Shown: positions 58,414 to 64,000 of the stretch, piece by piece | Layout of the letters: each line of letters starts with the position of its first letter | How positions within the stretch are numbered: the first letter of the stretch is position 1 | Source of the DNA: Bog-473 sp963840435 | GTDB taxonomy: Bacteria > Actinomycetota > Acidimicrobiia > Acidimicrobiales > RAAP-2 | DNA: 64,000 bases | Reading direction: 5' to 3' | Assembly (NCBI GenBank): GCA_963840435.1 | Contig: CAWIYY010000012.1 | Coordinates: forward strand, 682,001-746,000 | Notes under the pieces: generated by a model | What the model saw: only the letters and a program-made list of their open reading frames with translations | Told to the model about the DNA's origin: nothing | Database searches by the model: none | Program-made: the position numbers and the translations under genes

Positions 58414-58469
58414 TGGCAGGGGTTCCCGAGTGAGCGCTGAAAGGCGCAAACTCAAGGGAACCCCTGCCA
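58414..58469. repeat. long structured hairpin: 14-bp perfect inverted repeat with nested stems
   Basis: TGGCAGGGGTTCCC (58414-58427) and GGGAACCCCTGCCA (58456-58469) match perfectly. Inside, GAGT pairs with ACTC and GCGC with GCGC around TGAAAG. Total predicted pairing is 22 bp over 56 nt, between the ribbon-helix-helix gene and ardA. No U-tract. It could be a terminator, a protein-binding site, or a single-stranded transfer or replication signal. Confidence 0.85.
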
Positions 58470-58484
58470 GGGTGGAAGGTTCGC

Positions 58485-58820
58485 TCAGCTCGCTGGCGGC
58501 GTGCCTCCCTTGGCGCGGCTAGGACGGGCGGGGACTGTGCCCTTGGCGCCTCCCGTCTGTTTCGACGTTGAACCTTTTGCCTTTGACTGCCCGGATTCGA
58601 ACAGCGAGGCAACGGCATCGCGTCTCGAGGCGGCATCGCGATCAATGTCGGCGAGTACCGCTTCTGCTTTTGCACTCAGCTCAGGATTGCTCCGCTTTGC
58701 TTCGATGAAGCTCTCGATGGCCTGCCGTATGGCGTCGGTGACCGTGAGCTCTTCGAGCTGAGCGAGCATGGTGAGCTGTGAGTGCATATCATCCTCCAGG
58801 CGAATGGCCAGTGTCTTCAC
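58485..58820 (-). CDS. ribbon-helix-helix-like protein with basic tail
   Basis: 111 residues from the GTG at 58820, which overlaps the stop of a 14-codon leader. The N-terminal 45 residues fit a ribbon-helix-helix fold: KTLAIRLEDDMHSQLTMLAQ and LEELTVTDAIRQAIESFIEA (strand, helix, helix). The middle is a charged helix (LSAKAEAVLADIDRDAASRR). The C-terminal 40 residues are Lys/Ser/Gly/Pro-rich (SKAKGSTSKQTGGAKGTVPA) and likely bind nucleic acid non-specifically. It may be a transcription repressor or an accessory of DNA transfer. Confidence 0.72.
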   Translation of the reverse strand: MKTLAIRLEDDMHSQLTMLAQLEELTVTDAIRQAIESFIEAKRSNPELSAKAEAVLADIDRDAASRRDAVASLFESGQSKAKGSTSKQTGGAKGTVPARPSRAKGGTPPAS

Positions 58821-58861
58821 GACGTGACCTCCCAGTGGATGGTGTTGAGTTGCTGACTCAT
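58817..58861 (-). CDS. 14-codon leader peptide upstream of the ribbon-helix-helix gene
   Basis: ATG at 58861 preceded by the strong ribosome site GAGGAGGGA encodes MSQQLNTIHWEVTS and ends in a TGA that overlaps the next GTG (GTGA). GGGAGG inside this leader serves the following gene. The good ribosome site and exact overlap argue for translation and coupling. No similarity is known to me. Confidence 0.55.
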   Translation of the reverse strand: MSQQLNTIHWEVTS

Positions 58862-58964
58862 GATTGAGTCCCTCCTCTGTGTGGTGCGGCCGGCGATCCC
58901 GGATTGGGTTCTCCTCTTGGAGCCGCATGTCACAGACGAGATCTGTCTCGTGGCGAAAGACGGA

Positions 58965-60008
58965 TCACGCGGCACGAGCGTGCTCCTCACTCGTCGTCTC
59001 TCTGGCAGCGACGATCCGATCCTTGGCCAGGCGGGCAAACGCTGGATTGATCTCGATTCCCAGCCAATCCCGCTGGTACTGCTCGGCCAAAAGCCCGACG
59101 GTTCCTGCTCCGAAGAACGGGTCGAGGACCAGTCCAGGGCGCCAACCCTTGCGGCAGCGGCAATCGGGCCGGATCGGTGGCTTCGTGGTGGCGGGGTGGG
59201 GGCCGCCCACGAGTCGCGGACGGATCCATGGAGTCCCACAGCGGACACAGACCCTCTCGGGGCAGGTCGCCAGCAGCGGGCGCTTGATCAGGGCGACGGG
59301 AAAGGTGGCGAAGTGCGGACCACGGAAGTTCGAGGCCGAGACGCTCCAGACGTCGCCGGGGTTCTTGCCCAAGGGGTGTCCCGCCAGACCCAGCGACTTC
59401 AATCGGACCAGGCCCGAGTTGTTGCCCGCTAACGGACCGGCCCACTTCGGCCGTCGGGTCGGTTGATCCAGCGATACCGGAGTCGGCTTCGCTCGCCTCT
59501 GCTTAGATACGAAGGATCTGTGGGGTTCACGAATGGCGTCGAGGTCGAAGAAGTAGTGCCGTTGGCGAACCAAGAAGTAGATGACCTCCCATCGACAGGC
59601 CAGGCGATCGCGAACGCTGTTGGGCATGGCGTTGGCTTTTGACCAGATGACCTTGTTGCGGAGCGTCCAGCCATCCTCGATGAGGGCCGTTGCCAAGCGT
59701 TCCGGTGCGAGCAGCAGGCTTTTCGGCGCTGCACCAAAGTGAGCATGTCGGGAATAGCTGTCGCCGAGGTTCAGCCACAGCGATCCGGTTGGTCGAAGTA
59801 TCCGGGCCACGCCCCGCATAGCGACGCGGAGATCACTGACCCAGCCGTCAATGGTGGGTTCTAGGCCCATCTGTCCGTCGATGCCATAGTCGCGCAGCTG
59901 GAAATACGGCGGGCTGGTGATGACGCAGTCAACCGAAGCATCGGGCAGCTTGGCCAATCTGTGCCGGACGTCGCCGATCAGGATCGTGTTGCGTGGCACT
60001 GAGATCAC
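58965..60008 (-). CDS. site-specific DNA methyltransferase (orphan, beta-type order)
   Basis: 347 residues. The catalytic motif comes first: CVITSPPYFQLRDYGIDGQM (TSPPY, residues 31-35), then RGVARILRPTGSLWLNLGDS, and the SAM motif near residue 295, VLDPFFGAGTVGLLAEQYQR. TSPPY is typical of N4-cytosine enzymes, but N6-adenine is also possible. A Cys cluster CVRCGTPWIRP ... CRCRKGW probably binds zinc. No restriction nuclease gene is adjacent, so it is probably a protective or regulatory methylase of the element. It overlaps the next gene upstream by four bases. Confidence 0.9.
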   Translation of the reverse strand: MISVPRNTILIGDVRHRLAKLPDASVDCVITSPPYFQLRDYGIDGQMGLEPTIDGWVSDLRVAMRGVARILRPTGSLWLNLGDSYSRHAHFGAAPKSLLLAPERLATALIEDGWTLRNKVIWSKANAMPNSVRDRLACRWEVIYFLVRQRHYFFDLDAIREPHRSFVSKQRRAKPTPVSLDQPTRRPKWAGPLAGNNSGLVRLKSLGLAGHPLGKNPGDVWSVSASNFRGPHFATFPVALIKRPLLATCPERVCVRCGTPWIRPRLVGGPHPATTKPPIRPDCRCRKGWRPGLVLDPFFGAGTVGLLAEQYQRDWLGIEINPAFARLAKDRIVAARETTSEEHARAA

Positions 60009-60823
60009 GCTCTCCCTCCGGACAAGTCGGCCACCGCTCGCTGAGGCGACGTGAGTACGAACAGACCCTCCACCTTGTTGCTGGTTCGTCTAAGAGCGCG
60101 GTCCAGCTGATCGATGCGTTGCACATTGGGCAGGACCCAACAAACTCGGGGGAAGACGTCGTGTCGTCCTTGCTCGATTCCCGATTGGTAGTAGCGCAGG
60201 TACACCTGGCACTTGCGTATCAAGGTGGGCACGTGCTCAGTCCCGAGATCAACCTCGATGAACCATCTGTGTTCGGTGTCGCCTACACCGAGACTTACGA
60301 ACAGGTCAGGGCGCAAGACGCTCTGCCCACCGAGCCCCCCGAAGTGCCGCCAACACCGCGGCTCGGCCTGGAGGTCGAGCAGTTCATAGCTGTCCTCACG
60401 GGCATCCACAATCAGGTCTACAGCCAAATCGGAGATGGCCAGCGTATGCCTGGCGAAGGAAACCGAAGGCTCCCGGAAGTGCCGACGCTGTCCTTGGGCG
60501 TTCAGCACTCGGGATCCGACTGGCCCGAGTGCGTAGATGAAACCGCTCGAGCCAGAGGAAGCGCCACCAATACGGCGCTCCAGTCGGATCAAGAGACGAT
60601 CGCGGGTGAGACGTTCAAGCACTCGGCGGGCGACTCTCCGGGCGCTCAGGGCGCTGGCAAAATCTCCGGTCGGAAAGCACACGGCTTCGATCTGTCCGGC
60701 ATTCATGAGCCGTAGTTCGCCGACGTATCCGATGATCGACAGATCACGCCCGCTGAGGTCCTGGCGGACCTGGGCCAGACCCCGCTGCCCGAGACGCGGG
60801 CCGCTCATGAGGGGGCCCCACAT
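60005..60823 (-). CDS. replication-relaxation family protein
   Basis: 272 residues. The N-terminal winged-helix part reads DLSIIGYVGELRLMNAGQIE and RRVLERLTRDRLLIRLERRI. The second half resembles the replication-relaxation family: LRPDLFVSLGVGDTEHRWFI, EVDLGTEHVPTLIRKCQVYL and RYYQSGIEQGRHDVFPRVCW, with PD...E-x-D and K residues like a PD-(D/E)xK nuclease. Family members come from actinobacterial plasmids and integrative elements and are thought to help replication or transfer. The coding order is coupling protein, small ORF region, this gene, methyltransferase. Confidence 0.85.
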   Translation of the reverse strand: MWGPLMSGPRLGQRGLAQVRQDLSGRDLSIIGYVGELRLMNAGQIEAVCFPTGDFASALSARRVARRVLERLTRDRLLIRLERRIGGASSGSSGFIYALGPVGSRVLNAQGQRRHFREPSVSFARHTLAISDLAVDLIVDAREDSYELLDLQAEPRCWRHFGGLGGQSVLRPDLFVSLGVGDTEHRWFIEVDLGTEHVPTLIRKCQVYLRYYQSGIEQGRHDVFPRVCWVLPNVQRIDQLDRALRRTSNKVEGLFVLTSPQRAVADLSGGRA

Positions 60824-60941
60824 TCAGTCCGCTTGGTAGAAGAGGGGGGAACAGGGAATAGCAAGACGAAATTCAGGCAGGGCGGTCGGAATAGATGCCG
60901 CCCCACGTCGGCCGAGACGGCGAACCAGTAGTTGGACTGGG

Positions 60942-61193
60942 TCAAGTGATTGCGCCCGATTGAGGGCCGAAGCCATCAGGCCCGGGCCGGCGGGCGCCGT
61001 CAAGGACGGCCACGAAGGAAATAAAGCGCTGAAGCAACGAGAAGTAGTCCGCTTCCTTAAAGATCCAGAAGACCGCGATGAGCAGGCGGGATGCTCCCTC
61101 TCGTTGACTCGGCTCGATAGGTCGAGCGGAACAGCGAGCGGTACGGCTCTCCAGAGAGCCAAGACGGACCTCATGGGCGGCCTCCTGGGCCAT
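60942..61193 (-). CDS. small hypothetical ORF overlapping the coupling-protein end
   Basis: 83 residues from the ATG at 61193, overlapping the last 23 nt of the coupling-protein gene. It has a hydrophobic, aromatic-rich segment, ASRLLIAVFWIFKEADYFSL followed by LQRFISFVAVLDG, which could be a short membrane anchor. No family recognised. A competing open frame at 60824-61174 has composition typical of a non-coding frame. The 120 nt before the replication-relaxation gene hold nothing else. Confidence 0.4.
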   Translation of the reverse strand: MAQEAAHEVRLGSLESRTARCSARPIEPSQREGASRLLIAVFWIFKEADYFSLLQRFISFVAVLDGARRPGPDGFGPQSGAIT

Positions 61194-63333
61194 GGCGCCG
61201 CGGCCTGGGTGTCAGATCGTCCCCTGCAACGCCTCGATCACCGGACACCAAGGCTTGTACTTCAGCGTCGACGTCGGCTCGGGGGGTCCCGTAGCGATGC
61301 CGCGAAGTGGTCCTCACTGACTCAGGCGCAGAAGAGACCTCAGGCGGTGGGAGAGTACGGGCGCTTGCCCACGGCTGAACGGCGTCACCAGCGACCAGCT
61401 GCACGTAACACTCGAAGGCGCCGAGCGAACTGAGGTCCGCCGCCTCAAGCAGGTCGCTGCCGCTGGCCAGGACTCGGGCGTCGTCGGGTGCCAGCTGAAA
61501 GGCCACCCGGTTACGAGCATTGGCCAGCACCGCCGCCCGGGTTGCCGGATCGAGTTGTTGGAGATGCTGGTGGGCCAGCGCAAAGCCGACACCCAGACCT
61601 CGGGCCTGGCCCAGGGCATCGCCCAAATCGGTCGGCAGGACGAGATAGTCCTGAAACTCATCGATGGTGACGAAGACCGGATGGCGTCGGGCAGGGTCGA
61701 CGGCCGAGCGGGCGAGGGTGGACTGCCAGAGTTGAGAAATGATCAGTCCGCCCAAGAGTGCCGCCGTTTCCGAACCGAGCGCGCCCTTGGAAAGATTGAC
61801 CAGCAGGATCTTGTGCCCGGTGAAAAGCTCCTGGATATCGAACCGGGGCCGGCTCTGGCCGAGCATGGCTCGTAGCTGGGGCCGCATCAGGAATGGCCTC
61901 AATTTGTTCATGACCGGCGCGATGGCCGTATTGCGCTCGTTGTCGCTCCAGGCTTCGTAGCCCGCCCAGAACGGCTCGAGGGCCACCGGGTCGGAAATGT
62001 GCTTCAGCATGCGGCGTCGGAATCCCGGGTCGGTCAAGAGCAGGGGTACACCCACCAGCGTCGATCCGGGCACCTGAGCCAGCGTTTGGAGCGCCGCTCC
62101 CAAGATGTCCTGAGTTCTCGGACCCCAATGCGCCGCGTAGAGCTTGTGAAAGACACCCAGGAGTTGATCGGCCACCAGTTCCGGTGATCGGCCCATAGGG
62201 GCCAGGGGGTTCAGTCCGACCGGGTAGGCCTTGTCACTCGGATCAATCAAAACGACGTCGCCGTGACGCTCCGTGGGTACTCGCGACAAGACGTCTTCGA
62301 TGAGATCACCCTTTGGCTCAATGACGACCACCGAGCGACCGTCCGTCATGTCCTGCGTGATCAGATTGAGAAGCAGGGTCGATTTGCCCACCCCGGTCGG
62401 GCCTATGGCGTGGAGATGCCTGAGGGATGCCGAGACTGTCATGGCGACGGGACGCTCGTGTCCGGGATAAGTCGCATTGGCCACCACTCGCCCTTGTCGG
62501 GGCACCGAACGCGAAGGCTGAATCAGCCGGCTTCGGGTGCGCTCGACAGGAAGATCAGTCGTCGATGCATCGGGCCACGACGTCAGAGACGCCAGTTCGT
62601 CAACATTGAGCCGCAAGGACCAATGCCAAGGAGTGGCCGCTCGGCTGACCCATACCGCAGCGGTGTGGCTGGCCAACAGGGTGACACCGGGGGCCTCTGC
62701 CAGTCGCAGAGCGTTGAGCACCCCGCGTATCAGTTGGAAGCGCCTGGCGTCCGTTTCGGCTCTGACGCCGATGCGGCCGACAGCCCGCCAGCCGGGTTCG
62801 GCTCGCTTGATAGCCAGAGCTCTGCGCTGATCCGCGTCGGTCTTCTTATGTCCAAACGGCAAGGCGGCAATTTCGGCGTACCAAGATTCGTGGGAAAGCG
62901 GGCCGAGCTGGCTGGGAATGGCTTCGGGGTGAAGTCCTCGGCCAAGAATCCACTGGAGGATGACCGTCTCGGTACTCCCCGTTGCCGACAGGGCAGCGAG
63001 CAGGCCGCGGTTGACGCTGGCAGGATCATCTACTCGCAGTGGTCGCCTGGATGAACTGAGGCGGAGCTTTACCGCACGGTCCAGCGGAATCTCCGGTCGA
63101 AGTGCCGGACTCACGCTCAGACCGGTCACCGCGCTACGTAGCTGACGGTTGAGCACTCCGGCCCAGGTAGTGGGCGAACCAATCCGATGGTCTACCTTTC
63201 CGCCACTCCCGATCGCCTCTATGACCGCTGGGTGACCACCGCTAGTAGCTATGTGACGTATGAGGGATGCCAGCTTTTCGACGGGAACCTCGCGTGGCCA
63301 AGCGAGTTCAAGCCATGTCATGGGCTCGTTCAC
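61171..63333 (-). CDS. VirD4/TraD-type conjugative coupling ATPase
   Basis: 720 residues. The N-terminal 290 residues have no clear membrane helices, so the protein may be soluble or dock on a partner. The motor begins with HAIGPTGVGKSTLLLNLITQ (Walker A, residues 311-319), VVVIEPKGDLIEDVLSRVPT (a coupling-protein signature), then NPLAPMGRSPELVADQLLGV. A Walker B of the type VFVTIDEFQDYL is near residue 550, and GLGVGFALAHQHLQQLDPAT is the TraM-recognition-like part. It would pump DNA during conjugation. ATG overlaps the small basic protein's stop. Confidence 0.9.
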   Translation of the reverse strand: MNEPMTWLELAWPREVPVEKLASLIRHIATSGGHPAVIEAIGSGGKVDHRIGSPTTWAGVLNRQLRSAVTGLSVSPALRPEIPLDRAVKLRLSSSRRPLRVDDPASVNRGLLAALSATGSTETVILQWILGRGLHPEAIPSQLGPLSHESWYAEIAALPFGHKKTDADQRRALAIKRAEPGWRAVGRIGVRAETDARRFQLIRGVLNALRLAEAPGVTLLASHTAAVWVSRAATPWHWSLRLNVDELASLTSWPDASTTDLPVERTRSRLIQPSRSVPRQGRVVANATYPGHERPVAMTVSASLRHLHAIGPTGVGKSTLLLNLITQDMTDGRSVVVIEPKGDLIEDVLSRVPTERHGDVVLIDPSDKAYPVGLNPLAPMGRSPELVADQLLGVFHKLYAAHWGPRTQDILGAALQTLAQVPGSTLVGVPLLLTDPGFRRRMLKHISDPVALEPFWAGYEAWSDNERNTAIAPVMNKLRPFLMRPQLRAMLGQSRPRFDIQELFTGHKILLVNLSKGALGSETAALLGGLIISQLWQSTLARSAVDPARRHPVFVTIDEFQDYLVLPTDLGDALGQARGLGVGFALAHQHLQQLDPATRAAVLANARNRVAFQLAPDDARVLASGSDLLEAADLSSLGAFECYVQLVAGDAVQPWASARTLPPPEVSSAPESVRTTSRHRYGTPRADVDAEVQALVSGDRGVAGDDLTPRPRRHGPGGRP

Positions 63334-63578
63334 GCGGCATCCTTGTCGTCATTTCGTGGCGCACGGCCAGGGCCCTTTGAGGTGTCTGCAGGTTTATTTG
63401 GCCGTTTGGAGCCCTTGGCTTCCTTCGGTTTCTTCTTGTCGCTCGCCTCGGCCTGAACCTCGGCCTCGGCTCGAGCCAATGCAATCAGTGCTCGGGCCAT
63501 GCGCCTGAGATCCGGTGGATCTTTCTTGACGCCGCGCACGCGGATGCGACGTTCTCCATGGTGATAGGTCCTGCTCAT
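63330..63578 (-). CDS. small basic protein coupled to the coupling ATPase
   Basis: 82 residues, ATG at 63578 with GGGAGGTGA upstream and a stop that overlaps the ATPase start (ATGA). The first half has RTYHHGERRIRVRGVKKDPP and LRRMARALIALARAEAEVQA, a helix; the second half is Lys/Pro/Gly-rich (KKKPKEAKGSKRPNKPADTS) and likely disordered. It lacks a known family. Its basic tail and fixed position suggest a DNA-binding or ATPase-accessory role in transfer. Confidence 0.72.
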   Translation of the reverse strand: MSRTYHHGERRIRVRGVKKDPPDLRRMARALIALARAEAEVQAEASDKKKPKEAKGSKRPNKPADTSKGPGRAPRNDDKDAA

Positions 63579-63598
63579 ATGTCACCTCCCTTCGCTTT

Positions 63599-63618
63599 AG
63601 CTGTTTTAAGCTGTTTTA
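63599..63618. repeat. tandem 10-mer AGCTGTTTTA x2 upstream of the transfer operon
   Basis: Two adjacent copies of AGCTGTTTTA stand 20 nt before the small basic gene's ATG, in the place expected for its promoter or operator. The repeat and spacing (one helical turn) suit a regulator that binds on one face. Confidence 0.55.
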
Positions 63619-63811
63619 GACAAGGCGCTGCCCCGCAATATTGGAGAGGGAGCAGATCGGGCCGCTGAACGCGGCACCTGCTTGCCAGAAGCCAATCCTG
63701 CATCTACGCAGGATGGATGCGATTAGTAAATTCTGTTGGTTCCCAGATGTCAAGGCTTGTTGTGAATTCCACAATGCCGATCGGTATGGGCTGACCGCTG
63801 AAGGAGCCACG
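63619..63811. other. non-coding gap with one small inverted repeat
   Basis: About 190 nt with no convincing gene; overlapping frames on both strands look like chance. ATCCTGC (63695-63701) and GCAGGAT (63708-63714) form a 7-bp stem with a 6-nt loop, which may terminate the membrane-protein gene. Confidence 0.45.
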
Positions 63812-64000
63812 TCACCACCCCGAACTATTTCGGCGGTGAAACAGCCATGCCGAGTAGACGGCACACAGGCCGATAGCAATCGGGAGGAGAACTGGTAGTG
63901 CGGCAACAATGAGATGCATGGCGATGTCGATAGCGATCACCGCGACGAGGAGAGACAAGGCGGCCTTAGTCAACGAGCTACTCCATGGAGATGGTCCCGG
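63812..64000 (-). CDS. small membrane protein, 5' end uncertain or outside window
   Basis: The frame is open from the right edge to a TGA at 63812-63814. It contains two hydrophobic segments in TKAALSLLVAVIAIDIAMHL and IVAALPVLLPIAIGLCAVYS, then a short charged tail WLFHRRNSSGW. A TTG at 63973 preceded by GGAG would start it as a 53-residue protein; otherwise the start lies beyond the window. It may be a membrane subunit of the transfer apparatus. No family recognised. Confidence 0.55.
   Translation of the reverse strand, partial: PGPSPWSSSLTKAALSLLVAVIAIDIAMHLIVAALPVLLPIAIGLCAVYSAWLFHRRNSSGW

Larger units (their letters stand above)
55479..64000. mobile_element. integrated conjugative/mobilisable element, left end at tRNA 3' end
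   Basis: From the tRNA 3' end to the right edge, GC is lower, all genes lie on the minus strand, and ribosome sites are strong and canonical, unlike the leaderless genes before. Content is recombinase, XRE regulator, ArdA, ribbon-helix-helix protein, DNA methyltransferase, replication-relaxation protein, coupling ATPase and small basic and membrane proteins. The far attachment site would be a copy of the tRNA 3' end and lies beyond the window. I see no relaxase or replication initiator here; they may be further on. Confidence 0.85.

Noticed and set aside
60824..61174. 116-codon minus-strand frame that ends exactly before the replication-relaxation gene
   Set aside because: Attractive spacing, but its Ser/Arg/Leu/Pro-rich composition lacks any fold pattern and it competes with the frame at 60942-61193; kept only as a note.
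63616..63909. Open frames on both strands near the right end (63616-63909 minus, 63641-63898 plus)
   Set aside because: They overlap each other, have no good ribosome sites and no recognisable sequence; the real gene there appears to be the membrane protein at 63812-64000.

Overview
The window is a 64 kb piece of a high-GC actinobacterial chromosome. Several things point to a deep-branching actinobacterium, probably of the class Acidimicrobiia. It carries the tiny actinobacterial ribosomal proteins bS22 and bL37. The housekeeping order is that of Mycobacterium: metG-tatD-(rpfB slot)-rsmA-ispE, then glmU-prs-rplY-pth-mfd-mazG-eno-divIC-DUF501-ppx. Many genes begin with GTG, and secreted proteins have Thr/Pro-rich linkers. 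The class assignment is an inference. At least fifteen genes have a TANNNT -10 box only 6-10 nt before the start codon and no visible Shine-Dalgarno sequence, so leaderless mRNAs appear to be a major mode here.

Layout. 1-4.2 kb: end of an HdeD-like membrane protein, an FAH-family hydrolase, a NifU-type Fe-S scaffold, a GNAT acetyltransferase, a LuxR-type regulator and an acyl-CoA dehydrogenase. 4.6-8.6 kb: a compact set of unknown role made of a GT4 glycosyltransferase, a methyltransferase, an alpha/alpha-toroid protein and a convergent second methyltransferase that carries a one-base frameshift. 8.6-14.6 kb: aminopeptidase N, a PfkB/adenosine-type kinase, YchF and a Clp-N-domain protein with no ATPase. 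14.8-18.2 kb: two lipoproteins (one a SCO1 copper chaperone), a glycerophosphodiesterase, bL37 and a DUF192 protein. 18.2-24.5 kb: rsmI, metG, tatD, an RlpA-like protein in the place where mycobacteria have rpfB, rsmA, ispE, bS22 and a VOC protein. 24.7-26.7 kb: an MprAB-like two-component system. 26.8-41.3 kb: tRNA-Gln and the long housekeeping run. Its oddities are a GlmU without the acetyltransferase catalytic region and a pth that can only start at CTG.

41.4-47.3 kb is a lower-GC island of four co-directional glycosylation genes (fused GT2-GT4, a coiled-coil protein, a GT-like protein and a tandem GT2), probably for a surface polysaccharide. 47.4-55.4 kb returns to ordinary metabolism and envelope genes: a class V aminotransferase, GNAT, epimerase, PlsC acyltransferase, NlpC/P60 hydrolase, carboxylesterase and P450.

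From 55.48 kb to the right edge lies an integrated mobile element of visibly lower GC, abutting the 3' end of a tRNA gene. It encodes a large serine recombinase whose reading frame runs antisense through the tRNA, an XRE regulator, the antirestriction protein ArdA, a ribbon-helix-helix protein coupled to a 14-codon leader, an orphan DNA methyltransferase, a replication-relaxation family protein, and a VirD4/TraD-type coupling ATPase with a small basic partner. ArdA and the methyltransferase would protect the element from host restriction during transfer. The coupling ATPase and replication-relaxation protein would move it, and the recombinase would integrate and excise it. The element's far end and any relaxase lie outside the window.
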